From: Actinomycetota bacterium | Lineage (GTDB): Bacteria > Actinomycetota > Acidimicrobiia > Acidimicrobiales > Acidimicrobilacustridaceae | Direction: 5' to 3' | DNA length: 53,430 nucleotides | NCBI GenBank assembly: GCA_009705225.1 | Contig: WLCQ01000002.1 | Span: 1 to 53,430, forward strand | In this document: positions 1 through 7,851 of the stretch, one piece after another | Layout of the letters: every line of letters begins with the position of its first letter | How positions within the stretch are numbered: the stretch's first letter is position 1 | The notes under the pieces: model-generated | What the model was told of the DNA's origin: nothing | Seen by the model: the letters and a program-made list of their open reading frames with translations, nothing else | Database searches by the model: none | Translations under genes and position numbers: made by a program

Positions 1-2
1 CA

Positions 3-527
3 GCTCTCAGTGGAATTGGGTTCGCCGTGATTACCGGAGGAGGTCCGGGGATCATGGAGGCGGCCAATCGTGGGGCGAAGGATGTCGACGGATTGAGCGT
101 CGGTTGCTCGATCCAACTACCGCATGAGCAGGCTTCGAATCCCTACGTCGACATCAACCTCGACTTCCGGTATTTCTTCGTCCGCAAGGTCATGTTGGTG
201 AAGTACTCCTACGCCTTCGTGGTGATGCCCGGCGGGTTCGGCACTGTCGATGAATGGTTCGAGGCACTCACCCTCATCCAGACCGCCAAGATCCACGAGT
301 TCCCGGTGATCGTTATGGGCGTTGAGTATTGGCGCCCCATCGTCGAACAATTGGAGACGATGGTCGACGCGGGCATGATCGCCCGATCTGATCTCGATCT
401 TCTGCTCGTGACCGACTCGGTGGAGGAGGCCGCTCGGTACATCGATGAGATCTGCGTCTCGCGTTTCGACCTACGCCGTAAACCGCGCCCCATCAGGGCC
501 CTCGGGGAGGGCCGTCCCGGGGCCTGA
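3..527 (+). CDS. LOG/TIGR00730-family Rossmann protein, 5' partial
   Basis: C-terminal 174 codons of a LOG-type ('lysine decarboxylase-like') nucleotide phosphoribohydrolase. The reading frame is open to the left edge, so the true start lies outside the window; the GTG at 27 is internal, because coding resemblance (ALSGIGFAVITGGGPGIME) continues upstream of it. Two family signatures are visible: the glycine-rich GGGPGIMEAANRGA segment and the PGGFGTVDE motif, which holds the arginine/glutamate-proximal phosphoribosyl-binding loop. Characterised members cleave cytokinin riboside 5'-monophosphates or other nucleotide monophosphates to base plus ribose 5-phosphate in the cytosol. The bacterial substrate here cannot be read from sequence. 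It ends 84 bp before the next gene on the same strand. Confidence 0.9.
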   Translation, partial: ALSGIGFAVITGGGPGIMEAANRGAKDVDGLSVGCSIQLPHEQASNPYVDINLDFRYFFVRKVMLVKYSYAFVVMPGGFGTVDEWFEALTLIQTAKIHEFPVIVMGVEYWRPIVEQLETMVDAGMIARSDLDLLLVTDSVEEAARYIDEICVSRFDLRRKPRPIRALGEGRPGA

Positions 528-611
528 ACGGATTGTGCAGCATCTGGCGTCGGAGGATGGGGCAGACTGTATGTACGCCTCTCACGAGGGGCGTTCCCCG
601 AACGGATAGTC

Positions 612-1895
612 ATGAACATCCTGGTGATAGGCGCAGGCGGCGTGGGAGCGTCGATGGCCTCAATCGCAGAAACACGTTCCTTCTTCCAAACGTTCACACT
701 CGCAGACATCTCCATCGAATCGGCGCAACGAGCAATTGCTGAACTCGATGACCCCGGACGGTTTGTCGCGGCCAAGGTCGACGCCCGCAGCGAGTCCGAC
801 ATCGTGCGTCTCATCGAGGCCTCCAAGTCGAACATCGTGGTCAATGCGTGCGACCCCCGACTGAACGAGCCAATCTTCAACGCTTGCTTCACCGCTGGAG
901 CGCATTACGTCGACATGGCGATGACGCTCAGCAAGCCCCATCCGAGTGACCCCTACAACCTCGTAGGCGCGCCGCTGGGCGAGGTTCAACTGGCCGCTGA
1001 TCAGCAGTGGCGCGACAAGGGCCTACTGGCGCTGGTTGGCATGGGTGTCGAGCCGGGACTTTCCGATGTGTTCGCCAAGTACGCCGCCGATGTGCTCTTC
1101 GACACGATCGACGAGATCGGCGTGCGCGATGGGTCGAACCTCTCGATCGATGGGCTCGACTTCGCGCCGACCTTCTCGATCTGGACCACGATCGAGGAGT
1201 GCCTGAACCCTCCCGTGATCTGGGAAAAAGAGCGTGGGCTCTACACCACCGACTGTTTCAGTGAGCCCGAGATCTTCCATTTCCCCTCCGGAATCGGTCC
1301 GATCGAATGCGTCAATGTCGAGCACGAAGAGGTGCTGCTCATCCCTCGCGAGGTTGACTGCAACCGGGTGACCTTCAAGTACGGGCTCGGCGCCGAGTTC
1401 ATCGACTGGCTCAAAACCTTTGCGTATCTCGGGCTCGATTCCACCGAGAAGATCAAGGTGGGCGATGCCCGTGTCGCTCCGCGCGACATGCTGGCCTCGC
1501 TGCTTCCCAATCCCGCCGAACTCGGACATCTCATGCACGGCAAGACCTGCGCCGGTACCTGGGTGCGGGGAACCTACGACGGGGAACTGCGTGAGGTGTA
1601 CCTCTATCACGTGGCCGATAACGAGACCACGATGCGCGACTGGGGTTCCCAGGCTGTTCTCTGGCAAACCGCGATCTGTCCGGTGGTGGCGCTCGAACTC
1701 ATTGCTACTGGTGGTTGGGAAGGCGTGGGAGTGCGCGGCCCCGAGGCATTCGACGCTGCTCGCTATCTCAACCTTCTCGCCGACTACGGCTCCCATCACG
1801 GCATCCTCGAGATGGGTCCGGGCCTGTGGCCCACGGCGAAACCAACCGGGGCGCCCGGCTGGGACCGACCGATCAAGCGAGCAATCAAGCCCTGA
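612..1895 (+). CDS. Saccharopine dehydrogenase-like NAD(P)-dependent oxidoreductase
   Basis: 427-residue protein with an N-terminal Rossmann fold (GAGGVG at residues 7-12) and a long C-terminal substrate domain. The TTIEECLNPPVIWE and FPSGIGPIECVNVEHEE segments resemble the saccharopine/carboxynorspermidine dehydrogenase group. Family members reduce or oxidise imino-acid C-N bonds, for example in lysine or carboxy(nor)spermidine metabolism. No polyamine or lysine genes adjoin it, so I leave the substrate open. The start ATG at 612 places the dinucleotide-binding loop at the usual position. The next gene begins about 65 bp downstream on the same strand. Confidence 0.85.
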   Translation: MNILVIGAGGVGASMASIAETRSFFQTFTLADISIESAQRAIAELDDPGRFVAAKVDARSESDIVRLIEASKSNIVVNACDPRLNEPIFNACFTAGAHYVDMAMTLSKPHPSDPYNLVGAPLGEVQLAADQQWRDKGLLALVGMGVEPGLSDVFAKYAADVLFDTIDEIGVRDGSNLSIDGLDFAPTFSIWTTIEECLNPPVIWEKERGLYTTDCFSEPEIFHFPSGIGPIECVNVEHEEVLLIPREVDCNRVTFKYGLGAEFIDWLKTFAYLGLDSTEKIKVGDARVAPRDMLASLLPNPAELGHLMHGKTCAGTWVRGTYDGELREVYLYHVADNETTMRDWGSQAVLWQTAICPVVALELIATGGWEGVGVRGPEAFDAARYLNLLADYGSHHGILEMGPGLWPTAKPTGAPGWDRPIKRAIKP

Positions 1896-1935
1896 TCGCT
1901 GGACGATCGCCACTACGGCGTCGCAAGCCACGGAG

Positions 1936-1965
1936 GGGGAGCAATGTCAAAGGGGAGCAATGTCA
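1936..1965 (+). repeat. 14-bp tandem duplication of ribosome binding site plus start codon
   Basis: GGGGAGCAATGTCA occurs at 1936-1949 and again, identical, at 1952-1965 (period 16). Each copy carries a purine-rich Shine-Dalgarno and an ATG. The first ATG (1944) opens an eight-codon frame ending at TGA 1968-1970. The second (1960) opens the enoyl-CoA hydratase. Confidence 0.85.
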
Positions 1966-2772
1966 GCTGAGGAATCGTCCATGGTCGAGGTTCTTGCGAT
2001 TGAGCCGCATATCTCCATGATCAGACTCAACCGTCCGGACCGCCTCAACGCGCTCACCTTCGAGATGGTTGCCGAGATCCATGATGCTCTCGACACGGTG
2101 GGTAACGACACCGAGTGCAAGGTGGTGATCCTGACGGGCGCTGGCCGTGGGTTCAGTGCCGGTCTCGATCTCAAGAATTGGGGAACAGCGCCCGAGCCCG
2201 GTGAGCACCCTCATGTTCGGGCCGGGATCGACGCCCAGACCTTCATCTCGAATCTCGTGGTGCATATGCGTGATCTGCCGCAGGTGATCATCGCTGCGGT
2301 GAACGGAGCGGCTTTCGGTGGTGGCCTGGCGCTGGCCTGTGCGTCCGACATCCGACTCGCCGGCCCTGATGCGCGTTTCTGCTCGGCCTTCATCCGCACC
2401 GGCCTCTCGGGAACCGATATCGGCATCACCTATCTGCTGCCCCGACTCATTGGCAACGCTCGCGCCTTCGATCTCATCCTCACCGGACGCGATATCGATG
2501 CCGCCGAGGCGTTCCAGATGGGATTGGTCTCACGGGTCGCCGACGAAGGTGGCCTCGATGAACTGGCGCTCTCCTATGCGCGTCAGATGGCGGCGTACAC
2601 CGCCACGGGACTGCGAACGACCAAGGAAGTGCTGTGGCATAACACCGACGCGCCGAGCCTCTCGAGCGCGCTTGCGGTGGAGATCCGGAACCAGAACCTC
2701 ATGCAGTACGCCCCTGATGTTCGGGAGTACATGAAGAACTATCGCCAACGCACAACCGGTTCGAAGTCCTGA
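1960..2772 (+). CDS. Enoyl-CoA hydratase/isomerase (crotonase family)
   Basis: 270 residues, the usual crotonase length. The first oxyanion-hole segment is GAGRGFSAGLDLKN and the second is GAAFGGGLALACASDIRLA; both are intact. The central GLSGTDIGITYLLPR segment is typical of actinobacterial EchA paralogues and lies where the catalytic acid of crotonases falls. Expected role: hydration or isomerisation of an enoyl-CoA in the cytosol, substrate unknown. I chose ATG 1960 because a Shine-Dalgarno (AAGGGGAGC) precedes it directly; the frame stays open far upstream, but that part overlaps the preceding gene and has no crotonase homology. The duplicated ribosome binding site just upstream is unusual. 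Confidence 0.9.
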   Translation: MSAEESSMVEVLAIEPHISMIRLNRPDRLNALTFEMVAEIHDALDTVGNDTECKVVILTGAGRGFSAGLDLKNWGTAPEPGEHPHVRAGIDAQTFISNLVVHMRDLPQVIIAAVNGAAFGGGLALACASDIRLAGPDARFCSAFIRTGLSGTDIGITYLLPRLIGNARAFDLILTGRDIDAAEAFQMGLVSRVADEGGLDELALSYARQMAAYTATGLRTTKEVLWHNTDAPSLSSALAVEIRNQNLMQYAPDVREYMKNYRQRTTGSKS

Positions 2773-2796
2773 TTGGCGGTTCCGTCGATCAGGCGA

Positions 2797-3459
2797 TCAG
2801 CGGATGGCCCCGAGGTGCACCACGTACCACTCCCCGCGCCAAGAGATCAGTGAACTCACCGGGACGACCTTGATGCTGCCACCGACGTCGAAGCGCAGTT
2901 TCGTTCCGTAGACCCGCCAGTAACCGATGAGGTTGTACTCCTCGCCGGGCTTGACCCACACGGCGGCGTTCGGGACATCGGCGCCCAGGAAGGTTGCGTT
3001 GGCAGCGCCGGTGCCCAGCAACTTGTTGGCGTCACGAGTGTCGACCCCGAACGCGGCGATGAGACGGTTTTTCCAGTCCGCTGCCGGGTCGGTGTTCTTC
3101 TTGACCTGCTTGTAGGCCTCAACCGGGAAGAACGAGGAGAGGCCTTTCGCGGAGTCTCCGGCGATGATCGCTGCGGCGAGCGCCTGCATCCGAAGATCGA
3201 ATCCTTCGCCCGTGGCAGCAGGTTTGGTATCGGTCTGGGGGAGCGTTGCCGGGTTGATCGTGGTTGTCGGAGCTTCCGTGGTCGGGGTCGGCGCCATCGT
3301 CGTTGCGGCGGTAACTGTCGTTGACGGAGATGCAGACTTCTTGAGGCTGCCGCATGCTCCGACCGCCAGAGTCAGAGCGATAGTTCCCACCGCGAGGCCA
3401 GCGACGACCGAACCACCCATTCGTGGCAGGCGGGAGGAGGTTGTGTTCGGTCGGCCCAT
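2797..3459 (-). CDS. Secreted lipoprotein of unknown function
   Basis: 220 residues. The N-terminus has an arginine-containing n-region, a hydrophobic stretch (about residues 17-33) and a lipobox ending VGAC, giving a predicted lipidated Cys36. A Thr/Pro/Ala-rich spacer (about residues 43-70) follows, as in many actinobacterial surface lipoproteins, then a globular domain of about 140 residues that I do not recognise. The start is uncertain. ATG 3459 is preferred because a TACCGT hexamer lies nine bases upstream and gives a compact signal peptide; an in-frame GTG at 3480 would add seven residues. It is convergent with the enoyl-CoA hydratase, 24 bp away. Confidence 0.75.
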   Translation of the reverse strand: MGRPNTTSSRLPRMGGSVVAGLAVGTIALTLAVGACGSLKKSASPSTTVTAATTMAPTPTTEAPTTTINPATLPQTDTKPAATGEGFDLRMQALAAAIIAGDSAKGLSSFFPVEAYKQVKKNTDPAADWKNRLIAAFGVDTRDANKLLGTGAANATFLGADVPNAAVWVKPGEEYNLIGYWRVYGTKLRFDVGGSIKVVPVSSLISWRGEWYVVHLGAIR

Positions 3460-3468
3460 GGGATGATC

Positions 3469-3474
3469 ACGGTA
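3469..3474 (-). promoter_or_regulatory. Candidate leaderless -10 (TACCGT) for the lipoprotein
   Basis: TACCGT on the minus strand lies nine bases upstream of ATG 3459 and no Shine-Dalgarno is visible. It fits a TANNNT -10 element with transcription starting at or very near the start codon. No convincing -35. Confidence 0.35.
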
Positions 3475-3498
3475 GATCACTGCGGAACCCCGATGGGG

Positions 3499-4155
3499 TC
3501 AGAGCGCCCGGTAGATGAGGTACGCCCCGAACGCGATCTCGACGGTGATGGTGATCGCTCGTTGGTGATCGGTGACGAATCGGTTGATGGTCCCGAAAAT
3601 CTGCGCAGACCGTTTCGGCAGTGCGATCCTCAGCAGCAACGGGCCCGTTGCCGGTAGCGACGTGATGAGCGCGGCAACTGCGACGGCCGTGATCTTCGCT
3701 CCGGTTGACGCTGATGATCCGCTGACCGTATGCATCGCCGGGAGGTACAGCAGGATCGTCGACAGGTTGCTGATCATGAGCCCGAACCCGAGCGCGAACA
3801 CTGCGAACAGTCCCCGATCGACTTCGGGTTTGCTGGTGTGAACCGGGGTGCCGGTATCGCTTTGGGTCCGGGAACGCAGCAGCGAGATGATGGCGAGCGA
3901 CAGCAGCACGACCCCAAGCAGGCCATAGACATCGTGGGTGATCTGAACCCGCGTGGCGCTCGGTTGTGCTCGATGGGTGATCACGAGTCCACTGACAGTG
4001 AGTCCGGCGAGAACGGTGGCGAATCCAGCGGTGAACACCAGCCCGCGCGTGATGGAGCGTCGACCGCCGAGGATGATGACGTTGGCGGCGAGCACGGTCG
4101 GGCTGACCGCTGCGCCGAGGGCGAGGGGGATGACACTGGTGAGCAGATCGCTCAT
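3499..4155 (-). CDS. SfLAP/GAP-family six-helix membrane protein
   Basis: 218 residues, almost entirely hydrophobic, with about six predicted membrane segments. The N-terminal pattern (LLTSVIPLALGAAVSPTVLA) and the central loop between helices 3 and 4 match the sulfolipid-1-addressing/GAP family of actinobacteria, a LysE-superfamily-like group tied in mycobacteria to export or addressing of surface glycolipids. Its ATG overlaps the stop of the upstream MFS gene in an ATGA arrangement (4152-4155), so the two are probably translationally coupled. Substrate unknown. Confidence 0.75.
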   Translation of the reverse strand: MSDLLTSVIPLALGAAVSPTVLAANVIILGGRRSITRGLVFTAGFATVLAGLTVSGLVITHRAQPSATRVQITHDVYGLLGVVLLSLAIISLLRSRTQSDTGTPVHTSKPEVDRGLFAVFALGFGLMISNLSTILLYLPAMHTVSGSSASTGAKITAVAVAALITSLPATGPLLLRIALPKRSAQIFGTINRFVTDHQRAITITVEIAFGAYLIYRAL

Positions 4156-5387
4156 GACGGTTGAGCCTCACTTGCGTTCATGGTTCCGGTACTTGCGGCG
4201 GGGAGGGTGGCTTCATAGGCCTGCCAGCGCAGACGAGCGATGAGCAGGAACACCAGCATGAGCACCGCAGTCGCGGTGAAGACTGTGAATCTGCCAAAGG
4301 TGCCGTAGAGAGCGGACCCACCCAATGCGGCCAGACCGGCGACTGCGAGTCCAGTAGCTCCGAGCAGTCCCTGACCCGTGGCGAGTTGCTCGGGCGGACT
4401 ACTCATTGCGACTGCGACTTGGTTGCCCGGCATCGTGAAGGCATCTGCGCTGGCGTGGATGCCCGACACCACAATGAGCAGCCAGAGTGGGCCGATGCCA
4501 TAGCTGAACGTGCAGATCGCCGCGATGGCGATACTTATCGTGAGAATTCGAATGGGACCGCGTGATTGCGCGAGTGCGCCACCTCGGGAGGCGAAGAAGA
4601 TCATCGGCAGGGTGAAGGCGCTGACCGTGACCCCGATCAGCCAGGTGGGGGCGTCGAGGTCGCGCAGCAGGATTGCCCAGATGGCCTCGAACGTTCCGAT
4701 CGTGAGATAGAACGCGATCGCCGCGGCGAGCGCGGACTGCATGGCCGGCTGGGTGATGAGAGTACGCAACGCCCGATGGGTCGTGTCCTGAGCTCCGGAG
4801 TGCAGATCGATTCGACCGATCAGTCCGAAGACAGCGACGTAGGTGACGAAGAGGAAGAGGAAGGGCGCCCGGAGATCAATCAGTTGCGCAAGCACAGCAG
4901 CGATGAGCGGGCCGAGCACGAATCCGCCGACGTCGAATGCCGTCTGGCGGCCGAGGTTGGCGCCGACGCGCGCTGGGTCGCGGGCGATCACGACCCGGCG
5001 GATTGCCGGGGCGACCATGCCGGTGCCGAGTCCGAACAGCAGGCGTCCGCCCACCCATTGCCAGAGATCGTTGGCGAAGACCATCCACAGCATGCTTGAT
5101 GCCGCGATCGCCATTCCGATGCGCACCATGAGGGCGGTATGCCCTCGATCAGCGAATCGGGACAGAAACATCTGTGACGCGAAGCCGCTGGCGAACCCGG
5201 CGAATGCGATGAGCCCGACGTCGCCGTCGCTGAATCCGAACCGGTCTCGGATATCGGCCAACAGTGTGAAGACGATGCCGTAGCCGATTGACATCAGAGC
5301 GGTGACGATGAACAGCAACCACAGGGCGGTGGGTGGTGATGCGTCTGATGCCCCATCGGGCGCGGTGCTCTCATGCGGCTGCGTCAT
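4152..5387 (-). CDS. Major facilitator superfamily transporter
   Basis: 411 residues with about twelve hydrophobic segments. The MFS loop 2-3 signature is recognisable around SRFADRGHTALMVRIG, followed by the helix-4 motif GRLLFGLGTGMVAPAIRR, which favours a drug/small-molecule proton antiporter. A cytoplasmic central loop follows helix 6 (around HSGAQDTTHRALRTL). It is the first gene of a two-gene minus-strand unit with the SfLAP protein (ATGA overlap). The pairing suggests joint export of a lipid or hydrophobic compound, which is inference. Substrate unknown. Confidence 0.88.
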   Translation of the reverse strand: MTQPHESTAPDGASDASPPTALWLLFIVTALMSIGYGIVFTLLADIRDRFGFSDGDVGLIAFAGFASGFASQMFLSRFADRGHTALMVRIGMAIAASSMLWMVFANDLWQWVGGRLLFGLGTGMVAPAIRRVVIARDPARVGANLGRQTAFDVGGFVLGPLIAAVLAQLIDLRAPFLFLFVTYVAVFGLIGRIDLHSGAQDTTHRALRTLITQPAMQSALAAAIAFYLTIGTFEAIWAILLRDLDAPTWLIGVTVSAFTLPMIFFASRGGALAQSRGPIRILTISIAIAAICTFSYGIGPLWLLIVVSGIHASADAFTMPGNQVAVAMSSPPEQLATGQGLLGATGLAVAGLAALGGSALYGTFGRFTVFTATAVLMLVFLLIARLRWQAYEATLPAASTGTMNASEAQPS

Positions 5388-5499
5388 GGTCCCCCCTGCG
5401 GTGCCGTGAACCTAGCCGCATGGAGTCAGGGAAGGACCGGATATGAACACCGTCGGTGGGTGTTGTTCTGCGTCGGTCTGTCTGTGAGGCTGGGCAGAG

Positions 5500-6387
5500 A
5501 TGACCTCGACGGAGTTGCGGGACGCGATCACCCTCGGCGTGATGGCGTTCGTGGTGCTCCCGCTGATGCCGGATCGTGCGCTCGGTCCCTATGGCGCGCT
5601 CAACCCGCATCGGATCTGGTTGGCGGTCGTCGCATTCACCGCCATCTCATGGTTCGGGTATCTCGCGGTTCGTGCGGTCGGCCCCCGTCGTGGATCAGTG
5701 GTGGCAGGGTTCGCCGGTGGATTCGTTTCCGCGACTGCAACCACTGCGACCATGGCGCGTCGGTGTCACGATGGTGAGCGGCTCTCGGTGATGGTGTCGG
5801 CGGCACTGCTGGCCAGCGTGGCCACCTTCTTGCAACTGATCGGGGTGCTTGCGGTGGTCGATGGTGCCCTCGCAGGGCAGTTGCTGCCGGCCTGCATTCT
5901 TGGCGCCGTCGTCTTGGTCGGGCTGGGCCTGTTCGGACTGAGGGCGTACCGGGAACCCGAGCCTCTCGAGGGGATCGCCGTTCCCGCTCTAGCGAGCGCG
6001 CCGGATGACCATGCCCGACGATCAGCACCTACGCACCCGTTCTCCCTTCGGGCAGCGTTTCTTTTCGCCGCGGTGCTCACAATCGCGTCGCTCGTGGGGG
6101 AGTGGGCCGCTGCCCTCGTCGGCGATGGTGGGGCGGTGTTGGTGGCCGGACTCACCGGCCTCGCTGATGCCCACGCCGGAGCATTGGCGGCCGCATCGAT
6201 GTCCGTGGCTGGCGATCTTCCGGCGTCGACGACTGCACTCGCGGTCGGTGCCGCGGTGTTCGGGAACATGGTCGTGAAGGTGGTGGTGTCGTTCGTGGTC
6301 GGGGGACGGAGGTTCGGTGCCCGGTTCGCCGCGGCTGTGGTGCCCGCTACTGCGGTGTTCGTGCTGTGCGCGGCGCTCTCAGGGTGA
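5500..6387 (+). CDS. DUF4010 membrane protein lacking the MgtC domain
   Basis: 295 residues, highly hydrophobic. The protein begins at what is normally the junction after an N-terminal MgtC/SapB domain: ELRDAITLGVMAFVVLPLMPDR, the ALNPHRIW turn, GPRRGSVVAGFAGGFVSATATTATMARR, then a second membrane block ending in the SMSVAGDLPASTTALAVGAAVFGNMVVK segment. These are DUF4010 features. Full-length relatives are about 400-430 residues with MgtC first. Here an in-frame TGA at 5485-5487 and the divergent MFS gene leave no room for MgtC, so this is a stand-alone C-terminal half. Possibly a transporter; function unknown. Confidence 0.75.
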   Translation: MTSTELRDAITLGVMAFVVLPLMPDRALGPYGALNPHRIWLAVVAFTAISWFGYLAVRAVGPRRGSVVAGFAGGFVSATATTATMARRCHDGERLSVMVSAALLASVATFLQLIGVLAVVDGALAGQLLPACILGAVVLVGLGLFGLRAYREPEPLEGIAVPALASAPDDHARRSAPTHPFSLRAAFLFAAVLTIASLVGEWAAALVGDGGAVLVAGLTGLADAHAGALAAASMSVAGDLPASTTALAVGAAVFGNMVVKVVVSFVVGGRRFGARFAAAVVPATAVFVLCAALSG

Positions 6388-6402
6388 ACGCGACGTGCGC
6401 GG

Positions 6403-6408
6403 TAGCGT
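6403..6408 (+). promoter_or_regulatory. Candidate -10 (TAGCGT) for the FrnE gene
   Basis: TAGCGT within GGTAGCGT, 60 bases upstream of ATG 6469. The same GGTAGCGT octamer lies about 60 bases upstream of the P450 gene and, on the minus strand, directly upstream of the PhnY-like gene. -35 not evident. Confidence 0.35.
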
Positions 6409-6468
6409 GCACTGCAACGACAACCAAGAACAGCATGGCGCCGCAGGGATGGGCCGGGAGGAGCACCG

Positions 6469-7197
6469 ATGTCTGGAATCGCTGGTGATGAGGACTCCGT
6501 GATGCGTATCGATATCTGGTCCGATGTGGTGTGCCCGTGGTGTGCCATCGGCAAGGCTCATCTCGACGAAGCGCTGACGCAGTTCGCCCACGCTGACGAG
6601 GTCGTCATCCGCTGGCACAGCTTCGAACTCGACCCGAGTGCGCCAGCAGTGCGGTCGGGCAACTACGCCGGCATGATCGCCAAGAAGTACGGGATGGACA
6701 CCGAGCAGGCGCAGACCATGGTGGACCAGATGACCGCTCGCGGCGAGAGCGTCGGCGTCGACTTCCGTTTCGATCGCGTACAACCCGGCAACACCTTCGA
6801 TGCGCATCGAGTGATCCACCTCGGTGGGCTTCGCGGTATTCAGGACGAGGTGAAGACGCGGATGCTGCGCGGCTATCTCAGCGACGGCGAGGCGATCGGA
6901 CTTCCCGAGGTGGTGCACAAGCTCGGGGTGGAAGCCGGCCTCGATCCCGATGAGGTCACCGCCGTGCTCGAGACCGATGCGTTCGCCGATGACGTGCGCG
7001 CCGATGAACTGCTCGCTTCCCAACTGCAGGTCACCGGGGTGCCGTTCTTCGTGTTCGACGGGCGTCTGGCCGTGGCCGGGGCGCAGCCGCCAGAGGTGCT
7101 GCTCGAGGTGCTCGAGCGGGCCTGGTCCGATCGAGCACCACAACTCGAGGTTCTCGCCGACGGAGACGCGTGCGGCCCTGACGGCTGCGAGATCTGA
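6469..7197 (+). CDS. DsbA/FrnE-family thioredoxin-fold oxidoreductase
   Basis: 242 residues. The CPWC redox motif lies at residues 22-25 in the strand-turn-helix of a DsbA-like fold, and the helical insertion and the cis-proline loop (VTGVPFFVFDGR) are present, as in FrnE (2-hydroxychromene-2-carboxylate isomerase/DsbA family). There is no signal peptide, so it is cytosolic. FrnE-like proteins act as dithiol oxidoreductases; the partner is unknown. The start at 6469 follows a good Shine-Dalgarno (GGGAGGAGC); an in-frame ATG at 6502 is a weaker alternative. The Cys-rich tail (ACGPDGCEI) is odd for the family and could bind metal or form an extra disulfide. Confidence 0.9.
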   Translation: MSGIAGDEDSVMRIDIWSDVVCPWCAIGKAHLDEALTQFAHADEVVIRWHSFELDPSAPAVRSGNYAGMIAKKYGMDTEQAQTMVDQMTARGESVGVDFRFDRVQPGNTFDAHRVIHLGGLRGIQDEVKTRMLRGYLSDGEAIGLPEVVHKLGVEAGLDPDEVTAVLETDAFADDVRADELLASQLQVTGVPFFVFDGRLAVAGAQPPEVLLEVLERAWSDRAPQLEVLADGDACGPDGCEI

Positions 7198-7237
7198 TTG
7201 ACCTGTTGACCTGTTGACCTGTTCGACTGTTGATCTG
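7198..7237. repeat. 8-bp tandem repeats at the end of the FrnE gene
   Basis: TTGACCTG is repeated three times exactly (7198-7221), followed by two degenerate copies, TTCGACTG and TTGATCTG (to 7237). The array begins at the base right after the FrnE stop codon. Confidence 0.85.
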
Positions 7238-7249
7238 GTCGAACAGGTC
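7216..7249. terminator. Bidirectional terminator-like hairpin between convergent genes
   Basis: Perfect 11-bp inverted repeat, GACCTGTTCGA (7216-7226) with TCGAACAGGTC (7239-7249), loop of 12 bases. It sits between the convergent FrnE and Ddn-like genes and overlaps the 8-bp tandem array. There is no strong U-tract, as is common in high-G+C actinobacteria. Confidence 0.65.
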
Positions 7250-7254
7250 CGGGT

Positions 7255-7737
7255 TCAGACCTGGCGGGTCTCAGGAAGTCGCACCAACGGGATCGTGCGT
7301 TCGGTCTTCGCCTGATAGTCGGCATACCAAGCCCGATCGGCGATGAGGAGGTCCCAGAGTCGGTCGTGTTCAGCGCCCTCGGCGAGGATGTCAGGAGCGG
7401 ACCAGAACTCGCCGTTCTGCACCCGCACATACACCTCGGGATTGGCATCGGTGTCGCGCAGGTTGATGTACCAGGACGGATGCGTGGGGAAGCCGGCATA
7501 GGACGCCACGACGACCCGAACACCATCGGGATCGACCCAGTACGGCAGGGCGATCTTGTGCTCCTTGCCGGACTTGCGCCCAATCGTGCGGATCATCACA
7601 TGGTGCATATCGGCGACGACCCACACGGCGTCGTCATTGCTGGTCTCGAGCGCGGCGACATGCATCTCGGTGATCTTGGGGATGTCCTCATGTGAGGGGG
7701 TGTCCCAACCCTGCTCGACCTTCTGCTCACTGGTCAT
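7255..7737 (-). CDS. F420-type deazaflavin-dependent nitroreductase (Ddn family)
   Basis: 160 residues. The core TIGRKSGKEHKIALPYWVDPDG, followed by VVVASYAGFPTHPSWYINLRDT and ANPEVYVRV, is diagnostic of the F420H2-dependent quinone reductase/Ddn split-barrel family. These enzymes use reduced deazaflavin F420 to reduce quinones or nitro compounds, usually near the membrane. Its presence implies the cell makes F420, although no F420 biosynthesis gene is in the window. ATG 7737 overlaps the stop of a possible 18-codon leader frame (ATGA). Confidence 0.88.
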   Translation of the reverse strand: MTSEQKVEQGWDTPSHEDIPKITEMHVAALETSNDDAVWVVADMHHVMIRTIGRKSGKEHKIALPYWVDPDGVRVVVASYAGFPTHPSWYINLRDTDANPEVYVRVQNGEFWSAPDILAEGAEHDRLWDLLIADRAWYADYQAKTERTIPLVRLPETRQV

Positions 7738-7790
7738 GGTGTGTCTCCGTTCTTGTGATTCGCGTGGTTCATGGTGTTCACGGTGTTCAT
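7734..7790 (-). other. Possible 18-codon leader ORF overlapping the Ddn-like start
   Basis: Minus-strand ATG 7790 opens a frame rich in Asn, His and Thr (MNTVNTMNHANHKNGDTP) that stops at TGA 7736-7734, overlapping ATG 7737. It coincides with four imperfect 9-bp repeats (7764-7799; unit close to GGTGTTCAT on the plus strand). There is no good Shine-Dalgarno for it, so coding is unproven. Confidence 0.25.
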
Positions 7791-7851
7791 GCTGTTCGAG
7801 TTGTCCCCATCAGTGCCACTGTTGGCGCTGTCGATGATGCCTGAGCATTGC

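Noticed and set aside
1420-1959. Upstream extension of the enoyl-CoA hydratase frame
   Set aside because: Lies entirely within the saccharopine-dehydrogenase-like gene and shows Arg/Pro/Ser-rich out-of-frame composition.
2768-2793. Possible terminator CCTGAT/ATCAGG between hydratase and lipoprotein
   Set aside because: Only six base pairs with a 14-base loop; not above what chance gives in this composition.
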